Below are positions 17,792-26,615 of a stretch of DNA of 64,000 nt, piece by piece (positions within the stretch are counted from its first letter, which is position 1; each line of letters begins with the position of its first letter). Source of the DNA: Sodaliphilus pleomorphus (GTDB lineage: Bacteria > Bacteroidota > Bacteroidia > Bacteroidales > Muribaculaceae); assembly GCF_009676955.1 (NCBI RefSeq), contig NZ_CP045696.1, forward strand, positions 1,805,001 through 1,869,000, read 5' to 3'. The notes under the pieces were generated by a model. It did no database searches. It was not told where the DNA came from and worked only from the letters and a program-made list of their open reading frames with translations. The translations under genes were made by a program, and so were the position numbers.

Positions 17792-20314
17792 TCAGTTGTT
17801 GCTCAAGATGATGTTGATCAGGGCAGTGACGTCGGTCACGTTCACCTTGCCGTCGGCGTTGAGGTCGCCTATGGCCGTGTCAACTGGGTTTTGACCCAGG
17901 ATGCCGTTGATCAGGGCAGTCACGTCGGTCACGTTCACCTTGCCGTCGCCGTCGATGTCGCCCTTGAGGGCCGACGTGCTCTTCACCTCGACGGGAACGA
18001 GCTCGAGCGTGGTGACCGTGTTGCTGGTGTAGAGGCTCACAAAGCACTTCACGTCGTAGGTGCCGCTCGGCTGGGTCGGCATGGCGAGCGTCTTGCTGTA
18101 CTTGTTGAAGAGTTTCATCTCGACGGTGCCGTCGTTGATGATATAGGTGTTGGCCTTGTCCGTGTCGGCAACGAGGGTGGCGTTTTTCACGATGATGTAG
18201 TGGTGCACCAGGTCTTGCGACACGTCTTCGAGTGCCATCTCCTCGGGGGCAACGGGGGTGCCGTCGCCGCTCTTGACCATTGTGCTGTCGACGGGGGTGA
18301 GCTCCTTGATGCCGTTGTAGCTGGACCAGTTCATCACGGCGCCGGTGATTTGGTCGCCGTTGGCAAACGTATTGGTCACCTGGCCATAGACGAGACCGTA
18401 GGTGCCGGCGCTGTCTTTCACATAGAGGTCGCGGCCGTTCTGGTAGATGGTGGTGATGGGCTTGGTGAGCTTGGCATTGACGCCGCTGTTGAGGGCGTAG
18501 AGGCCAGCCAGGTTCTCCACCTCGGGCAGGGCGATAGTGCCGCCGCCGGCCAGGGTGATGGCGGTGACGAGCAGTTGAGCCTTGCCGTTGTGGCTCGACA
18601 CGATGGCGGTGAGGTCGTAGGCTGCGGTGAGGTCGGTGGGCAGGCTCACGCCGAAGCTGTTGTAGGCTGCTGCCGAGCCGGCTGCATCGGTCACGGTAAG
18701 GTTCTTGCCGTTCACTGCGCTCAGCGTCACGTTGCTCAGTTTCACATAGTGGCCCCAGTTGGCAGCGGTCACGATGGCTGTGGTGGCAGCGTCGGGGGCA
18801 ATGGGGCTGTTGCTCTTGGCGGGCTGGAAGCCCTCGAGCGGGGCTTTCATCTCGGGGCCGTCGTTGTAGGTCACCTTGGTGCCGCTGAAGCCGCCGGGTA
18901 TCACGTCGCCGTTCTTGTAGCTTTGGCCGGTGGTGCCGAAGATGCACATGTAGCCTGTGGCGTCTTTCACATAGAGGTTGCTGCCGCTGGCGTAGTACAC
19001 GCTCACGTCGCCCTTGATGGCCGACACGGTGCTGTCGGCAAGGGCCTTGAAGGCGGCGATGTTGTCAACGCCGACGGTGGCGCCCACGATCTTGGTGGGA
19101 AGCACTTGGTACACGGTGTTGGTCTTGCCATAGGAGCCGATGATGCCATACACGCTCACATTGACCGAGTCGCCCTTGGCGCTGAAGCCGCCCATGCTGG
19201 TGTAGCAGCTTGCAGTGCCGCTGTTGTCGGTGATGGTCTTGTGGGCAAAGCTGGTGTTGGCGCCCTTGATGAGCACATAGTGGGCAAAGTAGTCGGCAGC
19301 CACGTCGCTCACTTGTATCACTTCGGGCTCGATGGGCGAGTTGCCCGATGCAGCCTTGAAGTTGCTGGTGGTCGACACGCTCAGCTCGGGCTCGCCGTTG
19401 TGCTTGGTGCGCGTGCCTGTGAAGCCGGCGGGTATCACGTCGCCGTTCTTATACTTCTGGGCGATGCTGCCATAGAGGTAGGCATAGCCCGTGGCATCTT
19501 TCACATAGAGGTTGTTGCCGTTGTGAGCCAGCACATTGACGGGGCTGGTGAAACGCACCACGGTGCCGCTGTCGGCTGCCTGGTAGGCAGCGATGTTGGC
19601 CACGTCGGTTGCAGTGCCCAGCTCATAGACGGCTGTGGTGACAGCGCTCGTGAGACTGCCCTTGACGGCGATGGCCTTGACAGTGGTGTTGGCGCTTATC
19701 GTGATGGGGCTGGTATAGAGCGTGCTGCTGGCTGTGGGCTCGTCGCCGCTGGTGGTGTAGTAGATGCTTGCACCGGCCGAGCTGGTCGACATCGAGAGCT
19801 CGAAGGGCGAGTAGTAGGTGCCGGCCGGGTGGCTGAAGGCGGGAGCGCTCACGGTCTCGGTGCCGCCGTTGCCGTAGGTGATCACCAGCTTCTGGAAGCG
19901 GAAGTGCCCGCCGGTGGCAGTGTTGGTGAGCGTGATGCTCGTGGCCGAGCCCGTCCAGGTTCTGGAGTCGGGGTCGTAGCTGCCTGTGTTCACGGTGCAG
20001 TTGCTGGCTTTGGGTACATAGAAATTGTCCTTGTAGGTGTCGAAGGTGAACACAATCTTGGAGATGGTCTCGGTGGCACTGATGGTGAGCGTGCCGCCGC
20101 CATAGAGGCGCACGGCCGTGCCGGTGGTGTAGTACTTGGGAGCATTCTTGCCAGTGCCTATGTTGAAGGTGAGGGTGGCCTTGGTGCCCGTGACGGTTGT
20201 GACCTCTTGCTGGTTGTCATAGCCCTGGGTGGTGAGATCGATGGTCTCCTCGTCGGCCCATGCCATACTGGCAACGCACAAGCACATCACAAGAAGTGTA
20301 AAGATTTTCTTCAT
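17792..20314 (-). CDS. Secreted multi-domain protein: chitobiase-type C-domain, three OB-like repeats, dockerin
   Basis: The protein has 840 residues. After a signal peptide (MKKIFTLLVMCLCVASMAWA) comes a beta-rich domain, then a chitobiase/hexosaminidase C-terminal-type module (about 150-230, SAGASIYYTTSGDEPT...YTSPITIS). Three tandem repeats of about 170 residues follow, each with LYVKDxxG...YKNGDxIxxGF and a later HYV/HYI block, resembling OB-fold domains. The C-terminus is a dockerin (GDIDGDGKVNVTDVTALI, then GDLNADGKVNVTDVTALI) ending in the same DVTALINIILSNN as the neighbouring protease. There is no enzyme motif, so an adhesive or scaffold role is likely. A -7 box TAATTTTG (20381-20374) lies upstream. 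Confidence 0.8.
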   Translation of the reverse strand: MKKIFTLLVMCLCVASMAWADEETIDLTTQGYDNQQEVTTVTGTKATLTFNIGTGKNAPKYYTTGTAVRLYGGGTLTISATETISKIVFTFDTYKDNFYVPKASNCTVNTGSYDPDSRTWTGSATSITLTNTATGGHFRFQKLVITYGNGGTETVSAPAFSHPAGTYYSPFELSMSTSSAGASIYYTTSGDEPTASSTLYTSPITISANTTVKAIAVKGSLTSAVTTAVYELGTATDVANIAAYQAADSGTVVRFTSPVNVLAHNGNNLYVKDATGYAYLYGSIAQKYKNGDVIPAGFTGTRTKHNGEPELSVSTTSNFKAASGNSPIEPEVIQVSDVAADYFAHYVLIKGANTSFAHKTITDNSGTASCYTSMGGFSAKGDSVNVSVYGIIGSYGKTNTVYQVLPTKIVGATVGVDNIAAFKALADSTVSAIKGDVSVYYASGSNLYVKDATGYMCIFGTTGQSYKNGDVIPGGFSGTKVTYNDGPEMKAPLEGFQPAKSNSPIAPDAATTAIVTAANWGHYVKLSNVTLSAVNGKNLTVTDAAGSAAAYNSFGVSLPTDLTAAYDLTAIVSSHNGKAQLLVTAITLAGGGTIALPEVENLAGLYALNSGVNAKLTKPITTIYQNGRDLYVKDSAGTYGLVYGQVTNTFANGDQITGAVMNWSSYNGIKELTPVDSTMVKSGDGTPVAPEEMALEDVSQDLVHHYIIVKNATLVADTDKANTYIINDGTVEMKLFNKYSKTLAMPTQPSGTYDVKCFVSLYTSNTVTTLELVPVEVKSTSALKGDIDGDGKVNVTDVTALINGILGQNPVDTAIGDLNADGKVNVTDVTALINIILSNN

Positions 20315-20373
20315 TGTTAAGAGTAGTTTATGATTTGTGAATGTGATGAATCAAGTCTTTCTTGAATGGGGTG

Positions 20374-20405
20374 CAAAATTAGCTATAAGTTTTCAATTTT
20401 CACAA
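20374..20405 (-). promoter_or_regulatory. Promoter of the dockerin-repeat protein gene
   Basis: On the - strand TTG (20405-20403), 21 bases and TAATTTTG (20381-20374) precede the start codon by about 60 bases. Confidence 0.6.
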
Positions 20406-20806
20406 TTTTATCTCTTGAAATTCAGGTAAAAAAATCGATGACTTTAGCTCTGGGGGCGGGTCCAAGTGGCAGGTGCTGAATATTAGGCAACAGGTTTGGA
20501 GAACTCTGCCTTGGGTGTTGAGAAACCAAGTCTTTCTCTTGGCCTCAGGTTCGGTATCCTTGCTGGCAGCTGCCCCGGTGGGCCACACGGGTGCGGGCGG
20601 CTCGCCCCGAGGGCGCGGCGACACCCTGATAGCCTGGTTTCTTAAAAAAGCCTTATTTTGCCATCGTTTGGGAACTCGTTTGATAATTATCGTTATATTT
20701 GTACGTTAATTGGACAACGAGTGGGAGTGAGGCCCCTTGGCCCCGTTAGGCAGTGGGGAAAGGGCGCGGGAAGTGCCGGGCTTTCCTCCCTGTTAATAGA
20801 AATATT
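20406..20806 (+). promoter_or_regulatory. Intergenic region with TPR-gene promoter
   Basis: No gene was recognised in about 400 bases. A -7 box TATATTTG lies at 20694-20701, with TTTG at 20667-20670 (23-base spacer), about 105 bases before the TPR gene. The GC-rich part at 20560-20640 can fold into hairpins but matches no RNA family I know. Confidence 0.45.
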
Positions 20807-23800
20807 ATGAAACTTAAGACCGTATTATTGACTACGAGCCTTGCCATGCCGGCATTGCTGGGTGCACAACCTGCCGTGATGAACACGGGCGCCGCCGGCT
20901 ATCTTGAGCGGGGCAAACTCATGTATGAGAGCCGAAACTACGTGGGAGCCATCGACCAACTCTCGCACTTGGGCCAGCTGCCTGCCGATGCGCAGGCCCG
21001 TGAAGAGGCCGACTACTACATCGCGCTGAGCAAGATGGAGCGCGACGAGCGCGACGCCCTCGAGACGCTGGTGGCCTTCACCCGGAATTATCCATCGTCG
21101 CAGTATATACAAGACGTGACCATGCGCATAGGCAACTACTACTTCTACAAGGGCGACTATGGCGAGGCGCTGGTGGCCTTCAGCCGGGTGCGCGACCATG
21201 CCCTCGACGGCGACCTCAACGAGGACCTGCTCTACCGCATGGCCTATTGCGACCTGCAGCTGGGCAACTACAGCGATGCCCGGGCCCTCTATGCCCGCCT
21301 CAAGGGCACCAAGCGCTACGACGAGGCCACCAAGTTTTATGAGGCCTACATCGACTATGCCGGCAAGCGCTACGACGAGGCCTACGACAAGTTCCGCCAG
21401 GTCGAGCGCACGGGCGACCTGGGCTATCAGAGCCAGTACTACATGTGCCAAATCGATTACACCCGCAAGCAATACGACAAAGTGATATCGCTGGGCCGGT
21501 CGCTGCTCAGCGACGAGGCCAATGCCTACTTTGAGCCCGAAATCAACCGCCTGGTGGGCGAGAGCTTCTACCACAAGGGCAACGATGCCAAGGCCCGCGA
21601 CTACCTGAACAAGTACATTGCCACTACCCAGGACCCCGTGATGCGCAGCGCCGCCTATGCCCTGGGTGTGATGGACTACCGCTCGGGCGACTACCGCAGC
21701 TCGATCAAAAACCTGGGACAGGTGACTGCCCTCGACGACGAGATGGCACAGAGCGCCTACCTCTACTTGGGTCAGAACGAGTTGAGGCTCAAGGATGTGA
21801 AGTCGGCTGCCATGGCATTTGAGAAGGCTGCCGGCATGGACTACAACAAGACCGTGAAGGAAACGGCTTTCTACAACTATGCCGTGACCCAGGCCAAGGG
21901 CAGCACCACCCCCTTCGGCAGCAGTATCTCTCTGTTTGAGAAATTTCTCAACGACTACCCGGGGTCGAAATACACCAGCCAGGTCGAGGACTACCTTGTC
22001 GACGCCTACATGAACACGGCCGACTACGACAAGGCCCTGGCCAGCATCAACCACATCAAGACCCCTGGCGCCAAGGTGCTCAAGGCCAAGCAAAATGTGC
22101 TCTACAACCTGGGTGTGCAGGCCTTGCAGAAGGGGAAACGCGCCACGGCTGCCAGCTACCTGCGCAGTGCTATCGCCGTGGGCAACTACGACAAGAAGAT
22201 ACAGAACGAGAGCCGCCTGTGGCTGGCTCAAACCCAATATGACAACTCCAGCTACAAGGAGACGGTGAAGACGCTCAACACCTACTTGAGCAACGCCTCG
22301 CGCCGTGACGACAACTATGGCAAGGCCTACTACGACTTGGGTTATGCCCAGTACAAGCTCAAAAACTACATAGCCGCCCGCGAGGCCTTCCAGAAGGCAG
22401 TCAACAGCGGCAAGCTCGACAAGGCCCTTGTGGCCGACGCCTACGACCGCATAGGCGACACCTACTACTATGCCGCCGACTTCACCAACGCCGAGGCCAG
22501 CTACAACCGCGCCATTGCCAACAACACGGGCAATGCCGACGGCTCGATGCTCGACAAGGCCATGATGGCCGGCTACAACAAGAATTACCAAAGCAAGATC
22601 GACCAGCTCGACGAGTTGCTCGCTAAGTATCCCACTTCGGCCAAGGCCCCGACAGCCCTGCTCGAAAAGGGCCGCGCCCTGGAGACACTTGGCCGCAACA
22701 AGGAGGCTGTGGCCGCCTACTCGCAGCTCTACAACTCCTATCCCAAGGTGGCCGAGGCACGCCAGGGCCTGCTGCAACTGGCTGTGCTCGAGAAGCACCT
22801 GGGCAACATCGACCAGGCAGTGACGGCCTACAAGAAGGTGATCAAGAATGCACCCACCAGCGACGAGGCCCGTGTGGCTGCCGACGACCTCAAGGGCATC
22901 TATGCCGATCGCGGACAGCTGGCCGACTACGCCCGCTTCATCCAGTCGGTGCCCAATGCACCGCAGTTTGACGTCAAAGATGCCGACCGCCTCACCTTTG
23001 CCGCAGCCGAGAAAGCTGTCACGGCCAGCAAGCCCAGCATTGCCAAGATGCACAACTACCTGCGCGACTATCCCAACGGCGCCTATGCCGGCAACGCCAA
23101 GTACTACATAGGCCGTTTCAACTATGAGAACGGCGACTACAACAATGCTATCGCCTATCTCGACCAGGCCCTCGACATGGGCCGCGACGCCTCCTATGCC
23201 GAGGACGCCCTGGCCATGAAGAGCGACATCCTCACCCGTCAGGGCAAGGTGGCCGAGGCCATCGACACCTACAAGAGCATCGTCGAGAAGTCGAGCAGCG
23301 ACGACAACCGCCTCTCGGCCCAGCTGGGCATCTTGCGCGGCAGCCAGAAGCTGGAGCGGTGGAGCGATGTGGTGACTACCGCCGACGCCCTCTTGCTGAA
23401 CCCCAACCTCACCGCCGACGAGAAAAGCGAGGCGCGCCTCGACCGTGCTGTGGCTCTTGCCAAGCTGGGCCGCACCGCCGAGGCCGAGGCCGAGCTCAAG
23501 GCCATGAGCGCCGACGTCACCAGCGAGAGCGGCAGCCATGCCGCCTATGAGCTGGCCCGACTGCAGTACAACGCCGGCAACTACAAGACGGCCGAGAAGC
23601 TCACCAATGCCCTCCTGGGCTCGGGTTCGCCCCACGCCTACTGGATAGCCAAGGCCTACATCCTGCTCAGCGACATCTACCTCAAGCAAGGCCGCACCAC
23701 CGAGGCCCGTGAGTATCTCGAGAGCCTGCGTTCCAACTATCCTGGCAAAGAGAAGGAAATATTTGCCGAGATCGACTCGCGCCTGGCGCGCCTGGGCGGC

Positions 23801-23935
23801 AAGACGGCCGGCTCGGCAGCCAAGGGCACGGGCAAGCAGCCTGCAACGAAGGCCCGCAACCGCAACAACGCCAACTCGAGTGCCGACAACAAGGCCACCT
23901 CGGCCGCTGGCAAGCGCTCGCGCGGCAACCGCTGA
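20807..23935 (+). CDS. Large exported tetratricopeptide-repeat protein
   Basis: The protein has 1042 residues. It starts at ATG 20807; the frame is open further up, but this ATG gives a signal peptide (MKLKTVLLTTSLAMPALLGA). Nearly the whole chain is helical TPR-like repeats (examples GKLMYESRNYVGAIDQLSHL, GNYYFYKGDYGEALVAFSRV, NAKYYIGRFNYENGDYNNAI). The last 60 residues are a low-complexity Ala/Lys/Arg tail. TPR proteins scaffold complexes. The export signal and the outer-membrane barrel 60 bases downstream suggest a periplasmic or outer-membrane assembly role, which is inference. The pair looks like one transcription unit. Confidence 0.85.
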   Translation: MKLKTVLLTTSLAMPALLGAQPAVMNTGAAGYLERGKLMYESRNYVGAIDQLSHLGQLPADAQAREEADYYIALSKMERDERDALETLVAFTRNYPSSQYIQDVTMRIGNYYFYKGDYGEALVAFSRVRDHALDGDLNEDLLYRMAYCDLQLGNYSDARALYARLKGTKRYDEATKFYEAYIDYAGKRYDEAYDKFRQVERTGDLGYQSQYYMCQIDYTRKQYDKVISLGRSLLSDEANAYFEPEINRLVGESFYHKGNDAKARDYLNKYIATTQDPVMRSAAYALGVMDYRSGDYRSSIKNLGQVTALDDEMAQSAYLYLGQNELRLKDVKSAAMAFEKAAGMDYNKTVKETAFYNYAVTQAKGSTTPFGSSISLFEKFLNDYPGSKYTSQVEDYLVDAYMNTADYDKALASINHIKTPGAKVLKAKQNVLYNLGVQALQKGKRATAASYLRSAIAVGNYDKKIQNESRLWLAQTQYDNSSYKETVKTLNTYLSNASRRDDNYGKAYYDLGYAQYKLKNYIAAREAFQKAVNSGKLDKALVADAYDRIGDTYYYAADFTNAEASYNRAIANNTGNADGSMLDKAMMAGYNKNYQSKIDQLDELLAKYPTSAKAPTALLEKGRALETLGRNKEAVAAYSQLYNSYPKVAEARQGLLQLAVLEKHLGNIDQAVTAYKKVIKNAPTSDEARVAADDLKGIYADRGQLADYARFIQSVPNAPQFDVKDADRLTFAAAEKAVTASKPSIAKMHNYLRDYPNGAYAGNAKYYIGRFNYENGDYNNAIAYLDQALDMGRDASYAEDALAMKSDILTRQGKVAEAIDTYKSIVEKSSSDDNRLSAQLGILRGSQKLERWSDVVTTADALLLNPNLTADEKSEARLDRAVALAKLGRTAEAEAELKAMSADVTSESGSHAAYELARLQYNAGNYKTAEKLTNALLGSGSPHAYWIAKAYILLSDIYLKQGRTTEAREYLESLRSNYPGKEKEIFAEIDSRLARLGGKTAGSAAKGTGKQPATKARNRNNANSSADNKATSAAGKRSRGNR

Positions 23936-23995
23936 CACACGCTACCCAGCAGTGGTTCTAAAATGTAATTTCAAGTATCCTCGAAATAGTTGATT

Positions 23996-25828
23996 ATGAA
24001 CATGAACAAGATATATGTGAGCGTCCTCATGGCAGCCGTGGTTGCCCTCGGTGCAGGTGCTCAAGAAAAACTCAACAAGGAGATCACGCTCGACAAGGAC
24101 TTTGTGCCCGTCGAGAAAAAAGCAGTCAAGAAGAGCGCCCTGCCCAAGGTGGTGATTCCTGCCAAGAGCACCGACAAGGCCCAGGTGAACTACAGCAACT
24201 GGGCCGAGCCCACAGCCGTGGGCACCACCATACCCACAATGCTGCCCTATGGCTACCGCACGGCCCACATCTTCAGCGGCCAGCGCGGCTACCTGGAGCT
24301 GGGTGCCGGCTCGCAACTCAACTTCGACGGCAGCGCCGGCTACCGCATTGTCGACACCGAGCATTCCAAGCTCGGCCTCTGGCTGCAGCACAACAGCACC
24401 TGGAGCGGGAAAAACAGCACCAAGCTCATTGCCGACGACGACCTGCGCCTCAAGCAGAAGTTCAACGACAACACCGTGGGTCTCGACTTCAACCAGCATT
24501 TTGCCCCGGGCGACCTCGTGCTGGGCGCCAAGATGCACTACGACAACTTCAACTACTACGGCGGCCTGGGCTCGTGGTGGGACGACAACAAGCAGTCGCT
24601 GGTATCCCTGGCCCTGCGTGGCGGCTGGAACGGCAAAGCCAGCATCGCGGACCGCGACTTCGACTACCGTGCCGGCCTGAGCTACGACTACAGTGCCTAC
24701 GACAAGGGCCTGCACGCCCTCACGGGCGGGGTCGACTATGACGGCGCACGCGACCACAATGTGAAAGCCAACTTGGGGGTGAGCTACGCCACATCGGCCT
24801 TTTCCACCCTGGGCATCGATGCCCGTCTCGACTATGTGAACCGCAGCTACAAGGCTCATGCCGCCAGCTTGAGCAACAAGTATACCGACGATATGACCGT
24901 CGTCACCCTCTCGCCCTTCTACGGCTATCGCGGCGAGAACCTGTGTGCCCGCCTGGGCGGCAACGTCGACTTCTCGCTGAGCGACGGCGCGGCCCTACGC
25001 ATCTCGCCCAATGCCAGCGTGAGCTACGATGTGGCTCCGGGCGCCACGCTCTACGGCCTGGCCGGCGGCGGCAAGCGCATCAACACGCTCGCCCGCATGG
25101 CGGCCATCAACCGCTACAGCGACCCCATGGGCCGCTACAGCAACACCTTTGTGCCCGTCGATGCCGAGTTTGGCCTCAAGATAGGCCCCTTTGCCGGTTT
25201 CAAAGCCAAGATCTACGGCGGCTACGGCATGGCACGCAACGAGATGCTGGCCTTCACACCGGCGCTCTACTACACGCCCTTTGCCAGCGACAGCCACATC
25301 GCCATTGACTCGGCCAACCGCTATGCCCCCGTCTACTACAAGGCCTTCGACACCAAGGGCTTCAAGATGGGCGGTGCCCTCGAGTATCGCTATCGCTCGG
25401 TGGCTGTGCTCAACCTCGACGTGGTCTATGCCCCGCAGGACAACAATATCTCGCCCGACAAGACCTACGACGGCTACACGCTGGGCCTCGACCGGGCCTC
25501 GACCGTGGCCCATGCCAGTGTCAAGCTCTATCCCGTGAAGCCGCTTGAGCTTGACCTGGGGCTGGAGTACCGCGGCGGCCGCCATGCAGTGCTCGAGACG
25601 GTGACCGACTATAGCCTGGTCGACGGCGTGCCCAACTACACCCTGGCCTACTCGCTGGCCAAGATGGACGACGTGATCAACCTGCACGTGGGTGCCCGCT
25701 ACCGCTTCGACAAGATGCTCACCTTGTGGCTGCAAGGCGCCAACCTGCTCAACAAGAAGTGGGACGTGACCCTCGGCCAGGGTGCCCAGCGCCTGAGTGT
25801 GATGGGCGGTATCGCCCTCGTGTTCTGA
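23996..25828 (+). CDS. Outer-membrane beta-barrel protein, TonB-receptor-like
   Basis: The protein has about 610 residues with a signal peptide (MNMNKIYVSVLMAAVVALGAGA). ATG 23996 is preferred over the TTG six bases earlier. Alternating amphipathic strands run through the protein, rich in Tyr, Asp and Gly (LSYDYSAYDKGLHALTGGVDYDGA, KAKIYGGYGMARNEMLAFTPALYY). The chain ends in a hydrophobic strand, VMGGIALVF, typical of outer-membrane barrels. A RFDKMLTLWLQGANLLNKKW segment resembles the end of TonB-dependent receptors, but no plug domain was seen. It probably works with the TPR protein upstream. A terminator follows. Confidence 0.75.
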   Translation: MNMNKIYVSVLMAAVVALGAGAQEKLNKEITLDKDFVPVEKKAVKKSALPKVVIPAKSTDKAQVNYSNWAEPTAVGTTIPTMLPYGYRTAHIFSGQRGYLELGAGSQLNFDGSAGYRIVDTEHSKLGLWLQHNSTWSGKNSTKLIADDDLRLKQKFNDNTVGLDFNQHFAPGDLVLGAKMHYDNFNYYGGLGSWWDDNKQSLVSLALRGGWNGKASIADRDFDYRAGLSYDYSAYDKGLHALTGGVDYDGARDHNVKANLGVSYATSAFSTLGIDARLDYVNRSYKAHAASLSNKYTDDMTVVTLSPFYGYRGENLCARLGGNVDFSLSDGAALRISPNASVSYDVAPGATLYGLAGGGKRINTLARMAAINRYSDPMGRYSNTFVPVDAEFGLKIGPFAGFKAKIYGGYGMARNEMLAFTPALYYTPFASDSHIAIDSANRYAPVYYKAFDTKGFKMGGALEYRYRSVAVLNLDVVYAPQDNNISPDKTYDGYTLGLDRASTVAHASVKLYPVKPLELDLGLEYRGGRHAVLETVTDYSLVDGVPNYTLAYSLAKMDDVINLHVGARYRFDKMLTLWLQGANLLNKKWDVTLGQGAQRLSVMGGIALVF

Positions 25829-25856
25829 CCGTCGCGCGTTAGGGCATAAAATGCAC

Positions 25857-25911
25857 ATTGGTCCCCGCCCTGTGGAGTTGCAACCACGCAGGAGCGGGGA
25901 CCAATCTTTTT
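25857..25911 (+). terminator. Terminator after the barrel gene
   Basis: A 12-bp stem (25857-25868 with 25894-25905), with a shorter inner stem, is followed by CTTTTT. Confidence 0.85.
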
Positions 25912-26022
25912 ATAGCAGGGGCGTCTCGCGCAGTACAGGCAGGCGGCCCGGCGATGCGCAACGAGCGCAATTCCTGTACCGGTGCGAGTCGATGCGTTTG
26001 CCAGTTTCTTGAAGCCGCTGTT

Positions 26023-26051
26023 TTGAAAAGAAAAAACTTTTGCTACTTTTG
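26023..26051 (+). promoter_or_regulatory. Promoter of the two-gene secreted operon
   Basis: TTG at 26023-26025, an 18-base spacer and TACTTTTG at 26044-26051 lie about 50 bases before the start codon. Confidence 0.6.
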
Positions 26052-26103
26052 CAGTGGGTATTTGAAGTTTACACATTCTTAACCAACCATAATATCAACA
26101 AAA

Positions 26104-26580
26104 ATGAAGAAAAAGTTACTTATTGCATGGCTGGCAGTGGCGGCCGCGTTATGCCCCACGGGTGCATGGGCCCAGGCCTTGCACGTGAGCATGAAAGACG
26201 GCAAGGTCTTCACTTTCCAGTTTTCTGAATCGCCCAAAATCAACTACTCGGGCACAACGTTTGCTGTCGTGGGCGACGCGAGCGAGATATCGGGCCAGAT
26301 GAGCCAGGTAGAACGCATCTACTTCGACAACAACTTGAGTGGCATCGTCTCGACGCAAGCCGGTGCCCAGACCCTGCTCAAGTCGGGGCACGGCCAGGTC
26401 ACGGCTCAGGGGCTCGACGAGGGCCAACTCATGATCGTGAGCAACCTCAACGGGCAGGTGGTGGGCCAGGCCCGCGCCGGCGCCAACGGCCAGTGCAGCA
26501 TCTCGCTGGCCAGCTTGCAGCCAGGCATCTATGTGGTGCGGGCCGGCAACGCCTCTCTCAAACTCTCACTTAATAAATAA
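26104..26580 (+). CDS. Small secreted protein with sorting-type C-terminus
   Basis: The protein has 158 residues with a signal peptide cut after GAWAQA. The first 50 mature residues (VSMKDGKVFTFQFSESPKINYSG...AVVGDASEI) match a short domain common at the N-terminus of Bacteroidetes exported proteins. The last 70 residues (GQVTAQGLDEGQLMIVSNLNGQVV...LQPGIYVVRAGNASLKLSLNK) form a type IX-secretion-like sorting domain. No catalytic part remains between the two, so it may be a minimal surface protein or a remnant. It starts an operon with the next gene, 35 bases on. Confidence 0.75.
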   Translation: MKKKLLIAWLAVAAALCPTGAWAQALHVSMKDGKVFTFQFSESPKINYSGTTFAVVGDASEISGQMSQVERIYFDNNLSGIVSTQAGAQTLLKSGHGQVTAQGLDEGQLMIVSNLNGQVVGQARAGANGQCSISLASLQPGIYVVRAGNASLKLSLNK

Positions 26581-26615
26581 CCGTAACAATCAAGAAACGA
26601 CATCAACGACACATT

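Noticed and set aside
17789..20320. An 843-codon + strand frame over the dockerin-repeat gene
   Set aside because: It mirrors the real gene, is Gly/Val/His-biased and has no domain or start signal; the - strand frame has a signal peptide and dockerin.
20560..20640. Possible structured RNA (SRP, tmRNA or RNase P) in the GC-rich spacer
   Set aside because: None of the conserved core sequences of these RNAs is present on either strand.
20825..23938. A 1037-codon - strand frame opposite the TPR gene
   Set aside because: Shadow frame; the + strand frame has a signal peptide and clear TPR repeats.
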